The position numbers and the translations under genes were made by a program. From positions 4,439,386 through 4,503,385 of the forward strand of contig CM025853.1 in the NCBI GenBank assembly GCA_003952965.2: a stretch of 64,000 nt of DNA, written 5' to 3'. The notes under the pieces are model-generated. The model saw only the letters and a program-made list of their open reading frames with translations. It was not told where the DNA came from and did not search any database. Of the stretch, positions 27,754-37,700 are shown piece after piece. Each line of letters opens with the position of its first letter. Position 1 is the first letter of the stretch. This DNA is from Morella rubra. Taxonomy: Eukaryota > Streptophyta > Magnoliopsida > Fagales > Myricaceae.

Positions 27754-27868
27754 AATGCTTCCCAATTTATTCTATGCTCAAGAGAACGGTACCAGTATGC
27801 GCCCCGGCACCATCATAAAACTTAAGCCAAGAACTGCTTCCCAATTGATTCTATGCTCAAGAGAACTC
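27754..27868. repeat. Short direct repeat
   Basis: 'cttcccaatttattctatg' near 27756 recurs as 'cttcccaattgattctatg' near 27837, each followed by 'ctcaagagaac'. The two copies of about 31 bases are roughly 80 bases apart. The function is unknown; it is probably a tail feature of the neighbouring repeat. Confidence 0.7.
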
Positions 27869-28499
27869 CACCGGCTTAGGCACTTGAACCAAAGCGGACA
27901 AGGAACACCAGATCCTGAGCCAAAGCAAACACGGATCTTCTCCATCATGCGGGGTGGATGTGCAGGCCATTCACCTACCAATCCTTAAAAGATGTTATTG
28001 TAACACGGAAGTCCCACGGAAGAAAATAAGTAAAGCTTCTAAAAGCAGCCTTTAATTATATTCCAAGTCAAAAAGTCATACGCATATATATGCCCACTGT
28101 TTTCCCTTCGGTCATTCCATTGCTTCGAGCATAAAAATATTAAAAAACACTAAAAGTTTTTACCTTCACCCTCAGTGTCAAGATCATTTTTAAAACCCAA
28201 AATACTTATTTCGTCTGGCATGAATAATATCTAATAGGATCTTTCAACATTATACCGACCCTAATTTTTAAACCCTAACCCAATTTAGGATCTGTCAAGA
28301 TTATACCAACCTAATTTTTAAACCCATTTTTCGCCCATCCCACTTGTAGATCTGATAGCGCTAATGAATTCACTAATTCAAGGCCAAATGTGACAAAAAG
28401 TAATACTTTAACCCCAAAATTACAATTGTCCAAGTAATTTGGTTGTTTGAGAAGTGATTTAATTTTGCTCTCAAGAACAAATAGTATAGGAAAAAACCG

Positions 28500-28740
28500 A
28501 GAGCCTCTTTTTTATTTTATGTGAAAATTGGTAAAAAAAAATTTTAAATGAAGTTTATAAAAAAGTGTAGAGAGATAATTTGATGTAATTTTTTAATAAA
28601 AAAGTATTGAAATTTTATGAAAAAAATATGGATAGAAGATTTGTTTATTTTTTTTAAAGTTATTAGAATTTATGTAAAAGTCATTGTGTTTGCGTAAGAT
28701 TTTTTAAAATTTTGAATTTTCTTTTCTGTAAATTTTATTG
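28500..28740. repeat. MITE relative of the 10778-11172 element
   Basis: The phrase 'gtgtagagagataatttgat' followed by 'gtaattttttaataaaaaa' matches the reverse complement of the interior of the Tourist-like MITE near 10985-11030. The ends are not clear here, so the borders are approximate. Confidence 0.5.
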
Positions 28741-29373
28741 AATATATCCTTGCTTAAAGATTTTTCTAAGCCTCATACTTAAAGATTTTTCTAAACCTCA
28801 TAATTGATACCAATATTTTACTGTTATCCTTTTAGATTTAGTAATACTTTTACTGTCATCCTTTTTGATTTAGTAATTACTGTGTGGGACGGAGAGAACA
28901 AGCTCTTGAGATTAGTCAGTCGAGATGCGGAACTACATTATTATTGCTTGAAAAGAACAAAGACGAAAAATTGCAACACTTCAGCTCATTGATCAATAAT
29001 GAAATATACTTCCATGTTGGATTCACCGTTTGCCCATAGAAGCATGGAAATAAGAGGTGATTGAGATATTTTTCAAACGAGTAAAAAGAGTTCGCCATAT
29101 GAGATCTGTTCTGGTTCAATTTCTTTCCAATAGTCACAGTTTCTGCATTGCAGGCGTGTCTGGGCACCGCCCGCGGTTTCCATTTCCATAAAAAAAGTAC
29201 ATGTACCAAACAAGACGATAACTCTTAAAACTTTCTGTCCAATTATTGTAAATTTAAACACATCTTACAGAGAAAGTTGCCCAAGGCATCCATATGTTTG
29301 CTACGGCTCATAAGACAGCGACCTAGACATACCTCCTACGAATACAAAGTTGTCGTGCATCAACCTCGTCATG

Positions 29374-29643
29374 CTATCCTACTAGCACGTAAATGGCATA
29401 TATGATTCCCGGTATGTATCCCAATATGGTCAGCAGCAAATCTATCCAGAACTCCACCTGCATTTTTCCGAATATTCAAAAAAAGAAGAAGAAAAAAAGC
29501 CGGGTTCAAGAAAAGGGAAGACTTTGGGTAAGAAAATTTAAAGTTTGTGTCAGAAGAATTACTCCACAGCCATAACGCAGGAAGACCCCAACAGGTGGTA
29601 GGAGGATTGCCAAAAGCACTTCCAGGAAAGTTTCTGAGCCCAT
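29374..29643 (-). CDS. RCI2: RCI2/LTI6/PMP3-type small hydrophobic membrane protein
   Basis: There are two exons, 29643-29563 and 29457-29374, with a 105-base intron (GTAATT donor, CAG acceptor). The spliced product has 54 residues, exactly the family size. Exon 1 reads MGSETFLEVLLAILLPPVGV and runs on to FLRYGCG; exon 2 reads VEFWIDLLLTILGYIPGIIY and runs on to AIYVLVG. Both transmembrane helices and the family signature (LPPxGVFLRxGCGVEFW, LGYIPGIIYA) are present, and the intron sits at the GCG/VEFW point. UPF0057/PMP3 proteins are plasma-membrane proteolipids induced by cold, salt and drought in plants, where they help keep membrane potential and limit sodium uptake. A longer overlapping frame on the same strand (29824-29369) is a shadow. 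Which RCI2 paralogue this is cannot be told. Confidence 0.93.
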
Positions 29644-32377
29644 GGATTCCTGCTTGCAGAACTTGACTGGGGGGTTTTGAGCTGAAAACGAAATGTGCTG
29701 GAGAGAACGGTTTTGCGTTGGATTTGGGAAAAAGGGTTCGTCTATAGGAAGAGAAGGAAGAACAACGAAAGCTTAATAAGTCAGTTGGAACAGATGTCAT
29801 AGCGAAGGGGTTTAAGAGTGCCACGTTAGTGAGAGGGTTTGCTACGTGTGGAGTTTTTAGAGATTTCGTCGGTTTCGACTTGACTCGTATTAAGAACTGT
29901 CAGACCTGATCCACATATATCCTTGTGCTGCACCACGTCGCCGTAGCGTACATAATCAAGATTCATGCACGTCATTGGAATGTGGGTTTGGCTTCTCACA
30001 TATTCTCTCTAGTTTTCTTTGATCCTTAAGAGAGCAGCAGCAAGCACATCACGGATTGTTTCAACTTCCTGATGCACATAGTGGCCAGAAGGGGAAGTGC
30101 AAAACCCACGTAGCTTGCTTTCTTATGAATGTCTCTCTCTTTTCTGGAAAAACGATCCTCAATGGTCTATGTATGATCGAGAAGGATACAACTATTTATC
30201 TGTTCGCCGAAGATAAAAATGGTTGTTTGCACATGATGAATCCGTATATTTAGGAACATGGTCTTAGGAGACTGAAATAGAACCCAATGGGCCTTCAATA
30301 GGGAAAGAGGGAAAAAAAGAAATGCCTCAATAGATAGTGAAGCCTCTTGGGGTGACAGCTCAGTGATTTGGGGGACAAGAACTCTAGACACTTGACGAAC
30401 CTTATCAAATGTTTGGATATATGTTCGAGTCACCATATTGTTAGGCAAGTCCTTGACTTACAACGTATGGGGTTGAGAGACCGGTTCCATATGTAACACC
30501 TAAGGAGAGCTATCTTCTTACGGGTTATAACGGTAGACTTGGAAGGTAGCTCTCCTCGGTGGTCACAGTAATAGACAGTGACGGAGCTCCTTCACAAGAC
30601 AAGCCGAGTTCCACGGTAAGAAACACATCGGAGGATTTCTTATTAGCACTTGCACAAAGATTCAAATCCTCCTTAAGCACATCACGCCACTGACCTCAGA
30701 CGGGCACCATCAGTTACCGAACATGACACTCGTGTCCACCAAACTAAAAGCTGGCATTTTCGCATGCTATGCATTGTTCTCCTTAATACAGGCAGTTAAC
30801 TAACTGTCACCGACCTACAATCAAGACAAGGAGAACCAATCCCGTGGCTGCCCTAGTCGTCCTGCAATTTTACCGATCTTACTCAAACCCAAGTCATTTC
30901 TACAATTATTTAAATCTTCCTTAGAGGAACAAACACCATGATCCAATTCTTTTGATGAACATCCGAAGGAGTAAAGTGCATGAAATCGTAAAGTTGAACC
31001 TTTGCCCACCTAGCAAACATCTAAAGCCATACTCTATATCTGGTTCGCTATTCCGTTGTTTCTCAATTCTGGTGCTGGGAATACAATGCCATCAGATTCA
31101 TCATACTCTTCCATATTTTAAATCAATGATTCTCATTATTAAACTGGACTTGAGTCTGATAAACATGAATATTACAGCATGAGACTGGACATAATTTACT
31201 AGAAATCTAAAACAGCTTATATACATTGAGATTGCTTCAACTATTGTGATGTCAAAGAAGACAGTGGTCTGTCTGTGCCTCGAAGGCATCTATATAAAGC
31301 GGTTATATGTTACCTACGGCAACCCTGAGAACCCTTTAACACTTACTGATTCAGTTCCACCAAATACGTCGTTTGCAGAAACATATAAGTTCCCAAAAGT
31401 ATGTTTACTACGGCTAAGCATAACTATTTGGCGGTATGTTATGATGAACTTCTTCCCAAGTGTTTAATCTATTGAGAAATGATAGCGAAATGGAAAACAA
31501 GCAGACAGAAATGACAACACAAGGGACTCACAAGTTCGAATAGATACCTGGACTCTAAAGATGTGCTGCTCTAATTGCAGGCTCCCTGCAAAACTACAGG
31601 TTAGAAAAAAGTTTATTCCTGGAAGTAAAAAATGGCCCTCTCACTCGAAAGTTTTTTTTGAGCATAATAGCATATGGATTAAGAATAAGATCAAGAGGTT
31701 TAAAAACCTCAGGAAGCTTTAAAGGGCATACCAGACACTCCGAAGAGTCGGCAGGCCAACGAGCAAACGGACCGAAAGGTCCTACAAAGTCCCACAAGGG
31801 GCAGATAAGCCACAGATGGCAGAAAAGCCACAAATGGCAGCAAGCTATTATGCCTAAAAAAGGGAAACAAACAACAGAAAAACCACAACAAGCCATAAAC
31901 AGAGAGGCAAGGAAATACAGAAACAGACAGAACAAGAAAAATTCCGAGAACAGGCGGCGAAACAGGCTGGAGGCGCGACGTCCAGGACTCGCCGGACAGG
32001 AGCATAAACGGGCGCCAGGGCTCTCACTCAAAAGTTAACCGCATTAATGGGTTACTATAAATCGATTGATATTTGCAAAAACAGAACATCAGGGTATAAT
32101 AGTTTCTTCCAATATATATGACCTTCAAGAATAATTATTCCTTCATTTTCTTAAACATATAAAATGTATGGTTGGAAAACTGAGCTCCTTTGTATCAAGA
32201 TCAGAATACAGCGTATAAAACCTTACGTTTTTACTTGGTTGGTAGCAAAGTGAGTTCAACATAAATGGAAATCTGATGTGACCAAGTAGTCATAGTACAC
32301 AAAAGTGACTATCTCTCCACAAAAAGATTCAAGAAGAAAGGCAAGAAAATGAGACAAAATAAGATAGAAACCAACCA
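29644..32377. other. Spacer between RCI2-like and FMC1-like genes
   Basis: The first few hundred bases hold the RCI2-like promoter. The rest is unassigned. Around 30480-30720 the reverse strand reads openly for about 50 codons (EDLNLCASANKKSSDVFLTV and on), less AT-rich than its surroundings; I do not recognise it and it may be a gene relic. Repeat copy C lies at 31594-32040. No supported gene was found. Confidence 0.5.
31594..32040. repeat. Possible third copy of the dispersed repeat
   Basis: The stretch has the same flavour as copies A and B: purine-rich on this strand, 'ggaccgaaaggtcc', 'gtcccacaaggggc' and 'gccacaaatggcag'. On the reverse strand it reads openly for 145 codons of Leu/Phe-rich sequence containing PLWDFVGPFG, compared with PLWSLVDLFRPFGG in copy A. 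The relation is by translated wording only and may be distant. Confidence 0.35.
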
Positions 32378-33105
32378 TCAAGGCTGATAAACCTCTGGAA
32401 GCTGAAGGCCGACGCTTGCAGCAGATTTTCCCAGTACTCTGTTCATTTCTTCCGATCTATCCACAGCAATGTTATATGAGAACAGTAGGTCCTGCCACAA
32501 TCGTTTATTTCCAAACCAACATTACAGTCCATAAGAACAGAATATATCACACTTAGTTCTACAACGAAAACTGTAACACCGAATAAACAAAAAGAGACTG
32601 TTATGCGGGAAAAGAAGAGAGCTGAACCCCATAGACAATAAAAGAAGTGCATCCCATAATTCCCATTAACACAAATAGTAAGACTGGACCACATTCACCA
32701 GCCTCTTCAAAGGGTATTTACATTCTCGTCGCAACAATAATATATGAACTACTCAATCCTTTGATTGCTATCTCCGAATTTATCCACGTGTGCCTCCATC
32801 CTCTAACCAGATCAAATTTCCCGACTTCTCGAAAAGGCATAAAACTGAAGAATTAAAAGCTATACTCGAGAGATGAAAGGGAGCACCTTGTGATGGTGGA
32901 CGCTATTGAGCAGAAAGGTGTAGTCGTCGGCAAGCCTGATTTTCTGCAGAATAGACGAGGGGTCCGACAGCGTGCAGTTCTTGCGGAACTCCTCGGTTAC
33001 ATATTCCTTGAAGCGCCTCCTGCTGTCTTCGTTGGGAATGTGCTTCTTCACAGCTTTGAGAAGCTGCCGATACACATTTGCAGACCGCAATGCTTCAGAG
33101 CTCAT
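32378..33105 (-). CDS. FMC1: FMC1-like mitochondrial ATP synthase assembly factor (LYR family)
   Basis: There are two exons, 33105-32887 and 32491-32378, with a 395-base GT-AG intron; the product has 110 residues. The start at 33105 (MSSEALRSANVYRQLLKAVK) is preferred to a non-ATG extension. The N-terminal VYRQLLK corresponds to the L-Y-R segment of LYR proteins, with Val in the first place. A helical Arg/Lys-rich middle follows (RRRFKEYVTEEFRKN), then LADDYTFLLNSV and a C-terminus SVGLQLPEVYQP resembling the GLxLP end of human FMC1 (C7orf55). FMC1 helps the chaperone ATP12 assemble the F1 part of ATP synthase in mitochondria in yeast and animals; plant function is inferred. It stands head to head with GET4, 1.6 kb away. 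Confidence 0.8.
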
Positions 33106-33606
33106 CTCCAACAACCCTCACTTCCCCGTCCTGCATCACAGTTCGCACTTTCATGTATGTTCACACGACAACTAGGAAACGAACAGAAATTGAATTCGGA
33201 TTCGTCCGGTCTTCCATCGATTCGTACCTGAGGAAATCAAACACCTCTGTTCAATTAAAGCGGCAAACAAAAATGATTCCTTGAGAGCTCCTTCAAGGGG
33301 AGGGACCGAAGAGAGAACAAAGAACGGGATCGGACGGAATGGCGTTACTGAGCCGAGCCGGGGCGGAATAGGGGTTAAACCGTTTCAAAGCCAATCTTGT
33401 CGGACTCGACTTCTGAGCACAAAATAGGAGAGCGGATTAAACCAAGTTGGGAAATTGGGCTTAATCTTTCGCCTATCTGAGCCTTGAGGTCGCCGGCCCA
33501 ATACTTTTGTAGACGAGAGTCCTTTTTATGTTCCTTCAGTCTATCATCATTGTATTGTCCCTTAGTCTAATAGTGGGGAGGTTGTTCTTCATATTTATCA
33601 AGTTTA

Positions 33607-33725
33607 ATATGGTGTTTAGAAATAAAATTTTAGTAAAATTATAGGGTAAAATTTTAGGAGTTGGTAAAAAAGTGAATAGAGAGAAATAATTATAATAATG
33701 ATAAATTTTTAGCCAAACGCCATAT
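33607..33725. repeat. Short MITE (119 bp)
   Basis: The inverted ends are atATGGTGTTTAG at the left and, on the opposite strand, ATATGGCGTTTGG at the right. The interior is AT-rich and includes 'aggagttggtaaaaaagtga', wording shared with the 52880 element. Confidence 0.6.
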
Positions 33726-33922
33726 TAGTCACGTAGGCTTTAGGTTAATGTTCTTGTTATTAGGCAAATTCCAGACTAATCGCACACAGGGTTGTAGGGT
33801 CAAAATTTTGCTCACCACTCAAAAAGAATTACCGTACAAGACAGGTTTAGACCAGTGTAGTTTTCCGATGGTTTATACCATTTTATTATTCCGGTAGCCT
33901 TATTTATATTCATAATTTTACA

Positions 33923-34092
33923 TAGTGTTTGTTTATCAAAAATTTTAACAAAATTTTATTAAAATTTTACGTTTACAAACACACTTTAAAATTTTACTTT
34001 TACTTTTTTTTATCACTCATTCACCAATTCTAATTCCACCTTTTTTTAACACCAATACAAAATTTTATTAAACTTTTACAACCAAACACTAT
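33923..34092. repeat. Short MITE (170 bp)
   Basis: The inverted ends are ATAGTGTTTG and, from the other strand, AATAGTGTTTGG. The inner arms also pair, with 'caaaattttattaaa' at both sides. It has no coding capacity. Confidence 0.6.
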
Positions 34093-34727
34093 TTTAAATT
34101 GTAAGGTATGTTATAGATTTTAGATTAACAATATACTCGTGAGCTGTCTAGCATGAAATTGATCTGCAACGTCAATGAGCTGTGGAGCATGGTGTAGTAT
34201 ATTTGTGAGACCACTAACATGGGTCTTAAATAACCATGCAGATACTAAGAACAAATATATTAAAATATTCATAAATGGGTTCTTTGTTAAAATTAACCAA
34301 CCAAAATAAGAGAATATTTACTTTTTTATTTTTCGATGCAATCGACCCACAAAAATTCAGTACCACTTAAGTTTAATATTTGATTCCAGATGGTAAGATT
34401 CGAATTGAGGCTCTGATTCCAACCGATTTTAGATCAATCAATTAATTTTATTTTTTCAGAAAAACAATCGAATTTTTTTTTTTTTGGGAATTTAAAATCA
34501 ATCCAATCATTTCATCTTACTCTATTTCATTTTTGGTGGTCTATGGCTGAAGTCGCGGGTCGAACACAGGCCGGCGTTGGAGCGTGAGGTCGTGCTAGAG
34601 TGAGACGAAAACGTGTGCCTCTCTCTATCATTTACCCCTCTGAAAACTCTGATCCTCATCGAGACCGAATCAAACAGATCTCTTCCCCTAACGAAGAAAG
34701 CAAGAAAGAGTATCTCGCGCTGCTGTC

Positions 34728-37700
34728 ATGTCACGGGAGAGACCCAGGAGAGGCACACTACCTCCGGCTCAAGAGGTACCTACTTCCGCACTATATGTCT
34801 GTTTTTGTTCTCCGTTTTTGGTTGCTGGGAATTTAATGGAAGAATCATTAAAGCTCAAAATTTGATTATTTCTCACATTTCCTCTTGTTTTTACTATTAA
34901 TTAAGCTAAAAGGTTATATGCAATTTCGTTGATTTGTGGCCTTTGGTTCATAAATCCTATTTGTTTTCTTTCTAGCAACTTTCTTGTCGTCAAAAGCAGC
35001 ACTATATTCAAAATTATGTTTCTTTTAGCAAAGTTGTGTGTAAAGAATTGCTTGTTTCTTTCCCCTACTGGCATCTGGAGCTAATACGCAGTGACTGTAG
35101 CTATGCGTGTTTCAACCGAAAAAAGAAGAAGGGATTTGTATTATTGGCTGTGAATTTTTGTCTGAAACGAAATGCAGTCTAAGGTTCGTTGATCATATTG
35201 AAAGCAGATCATTAGAGTCTGAATTATATATGCCAGGTAAATAATCAGATTTTTTTGTGCAAGTCCGATCATCTATATCGCTTAGAAACAGTTGACAGCA
35301 AAATTCTTGGACTGCTAATCCTGTTCCACTCTGTACTCGGACATTTATTTGGGAATGTTGACTCTGCGGGCATTTGAAGGGGTTGTTCAAAGTCGCGTTC
35401 AAAGAATTCTAGATAACGAGTTCTGATTATGCTACCTTCTTTTGTTGTTATATGCAGAATATCGAGAAATTAGAGAAAGTTGTGGAAGAGGGTAATTATT
35501 ATGGAGCTCAACAAATGTACAAATCAACTTGTGCGAGGTAGGTGCATTATTCCACTTCCTGCCAACCATATCAGACGAATATCTGTGTACTTAATTTCTT
35601 TGTTGTTTAAGGGTCACTGTTCTCACTAATCACTTCTTGTAGCACACAAGTGAACTGCTCCTGATTTCAATATAAGGTATGCACACTCAGGAAAATTTCA
35701 TGCTTTGTCCACAGATATGTATCTGCTCAGAGGTATTCTGAAGCCTTGGATATCCTTCAAGCTGGTGCATGCATCCAATTAAAACATGGACAGGTTATTT
35801 ATCGTTGAAGTCCTTTGTTCCTATGTTTTAGATTTGACCTTTCTCTCTTCTAGCTGTGTTTAGAAATATTCATGTTGGATGGGGTTTTTGACGATTGATA
35901 GGCAAACAAATTTGATGACAACCGGGTGCTAATATCCTGGTTTTACATGTATTTAGATCTAGTGCGATGAAGAGTACTATAGGTCACTTGGTAGAGATCT
36001 CACAAATTTATCCTTTTGCCCAATATTCGCATAATTGGCATTATCAATTAGATGTTTCAAGTCTTTGCTGCTTACATATATATCTTCTCCTTAGTTAATG
36101 CACAACTTTAGATATCATAGGTATGGGATTGCAAATGACTGGGCCTAACATTAGGATATAACAACCTCGGATGAGCCAAGACTGAAGTGCAATCTTTCCC
36201 CATCAATGCATGCCTGTGGATGGCTCATGGGGTGCATGTTTTCAAATTTGAAATCCTTGTTAATAGCAGATTCTTCTAATGATATTCCAAGAGATTTGAT
36301 ATACATGGAATTTTCATGAACTTAGTATGATTTGTTAGAAGATGATTGTTGTGGTTCTTATCTTTTCAAATCTACTCCATTGATATACTGGAAAAACATT
36401 GCAGGTTACTTGTGGGGCAGAGCTTGCTGTTTTGTTTGTGGAGACCCTTGTTAAAGGGAAGATTCCTTATGAGAGTGAAACCCTTGGTCAGTGGATTTAT
36501 GCTTTCCTTGTAATGTTTTTTTTTAGTGCTCAAGAACACTCTATTGGCTATATCTTACTTCTAAGTGTCTTGATTGCTTATTGACTATCCTGGACGAGCT
36601 AACATGGTCATCATTTTCTCCGTGTGATAGCTTAGGGACTTATGTACGTCAATGGGGATTTATAGTTACTTCACTTGTATACATGGCCACTTTGGTTTTC
36701 TGGTCTTTTTATTGTTGCATTGCATGTCTTTCTTTGTGATTATGACAAAATATATCTGTTAGACCGTGTCAGGAAAATTTATGAGGCGTTTCCTCAGATT
36801 CCTCTGCCACAGCACTTGCCAGATGATGATGAAATGCAACAAATTTCTGAAACTCTTGGGGCAGCAAAAATGCGTGTGGAGGGCTGTTCGTCATTCTTAA
36901 AAGCTGCTATAAAGTGAGCCATGATACCCTTGTTTTCTGGGTTGAAAAAGATATTCGTGGTTGTATCTACTATAGGAGTTTTTCTCTTCCTTTTCAACAG
37001 ATGTTAAGATGTCCGTTTATCTTCCAAATCTCTTTGTTGGTGGAACAGTTAAAGCTACTTGAAATTCATATGTTTTTAGCTGCTAATATTCTAGTTCATA
37101 GTGCCATGTGTCTCTGGCAAAATCTGTCAGATAAAAACACAATTGAAGGACCAATAGGATGTGTATTTGAGAACCTATTGCTTTTGTACCCAGCTGTTCA
37201 TACTATGATCCCAAAAATTTTGTGTTTGTCATTCAACATGGCAAATGGATTCTAACTTCTCTGAAATTATGTTTTTCAGGTGGTCTGTGGAGTTTGGAGC
37301 ACATCGAAATGGATCTCCTGAACTACATGTTATGCTAGCTGAATATATATATTCTGAATCGCCTGAAGTGGTAGGTTTGTCAGCAAAATTGTAGGCCTGA
37401 AGAAGTATTATGTTATCAATATCTTTAGTTCATGAGCCCTTGTTTTTCTTTTGAGAAATCTTCTTTTTTAGCCTCAACTTTCAATCAAATGTCAATTACA
37501 GGTCTAAACTACGAAAATTGTCACATTTAGCCCCTAAACTATCAAAATTCATCAATGTCTACCCTCTAGTAAGATCCTACATTTGAAATATGCAGAAAAT
37601 AGGCGACTTGGCACAATATTAATGGTTGGATCCTATGACAAAGCGACCATTGATGAATTTTGATAGTTTGGGGCTAAATGTGACGATTTTTTTTAGTTTA

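Larger units (their letters stand above)
26640..27760. repeat. Dispersed repeat, copy B, interrupted by a MITE
   Basis: This copy follows the same block order as copy A at 6345-7262: 'aaagttagaacc' units, a 'ccaccaggaggccag' block, 'gatccacaagggatcaaag', 'aggcccatcaaag', then 'aaagccaacaagaaa'. The last two blocks are split by the MITE at 27230-27717, so that MITE inserted after this repeat. The block after the MITE matches the continuation of copy A. Confidence 0.6.
22939..29373. other. Spacer between IREH1 and the RCI2-like gene
   Basis: The first 300 bases hold the IREH1 5' leader and promoter, with GA-rich stretches near 23088 and 23184. The remainder is mostly repeats: AT-rich DNA to 24900, a hAT-like element (24919-25928), AT-rich DNA to 26640, dispersed repeat copy B with four tandem units and a nested MITE (26640-27760), a short direct repeat, and a MITE-like block near 28500. 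I found no supported protein-coding or RNA gene. Confidence 0.6.
33106..34727. other. Divergent intergenic region between FMC1-like and GET4
   Basis: It holds both promoters and two small MITEs (33607-33725 and 33923-34092). The last 200 bases are less AT-rich and probably form the GET4 5' leader. The distance is too long for a compact bidirectional promoter. No gene was seen. Confidence 0.55.

Noticed and set aside
29369-29824. 151-codon reverse-strand open frame
   Set aside because: It overlaps the RCI2-like exons in another phase; the family match and splice sites support the 54-residue protein instead.
31658-32038. Lys/Arg-rich 126-codon forward open frame
   Set aside because: Composition bias of a purine-rich repeat; the opposite strand is equally open and no domain is seen.
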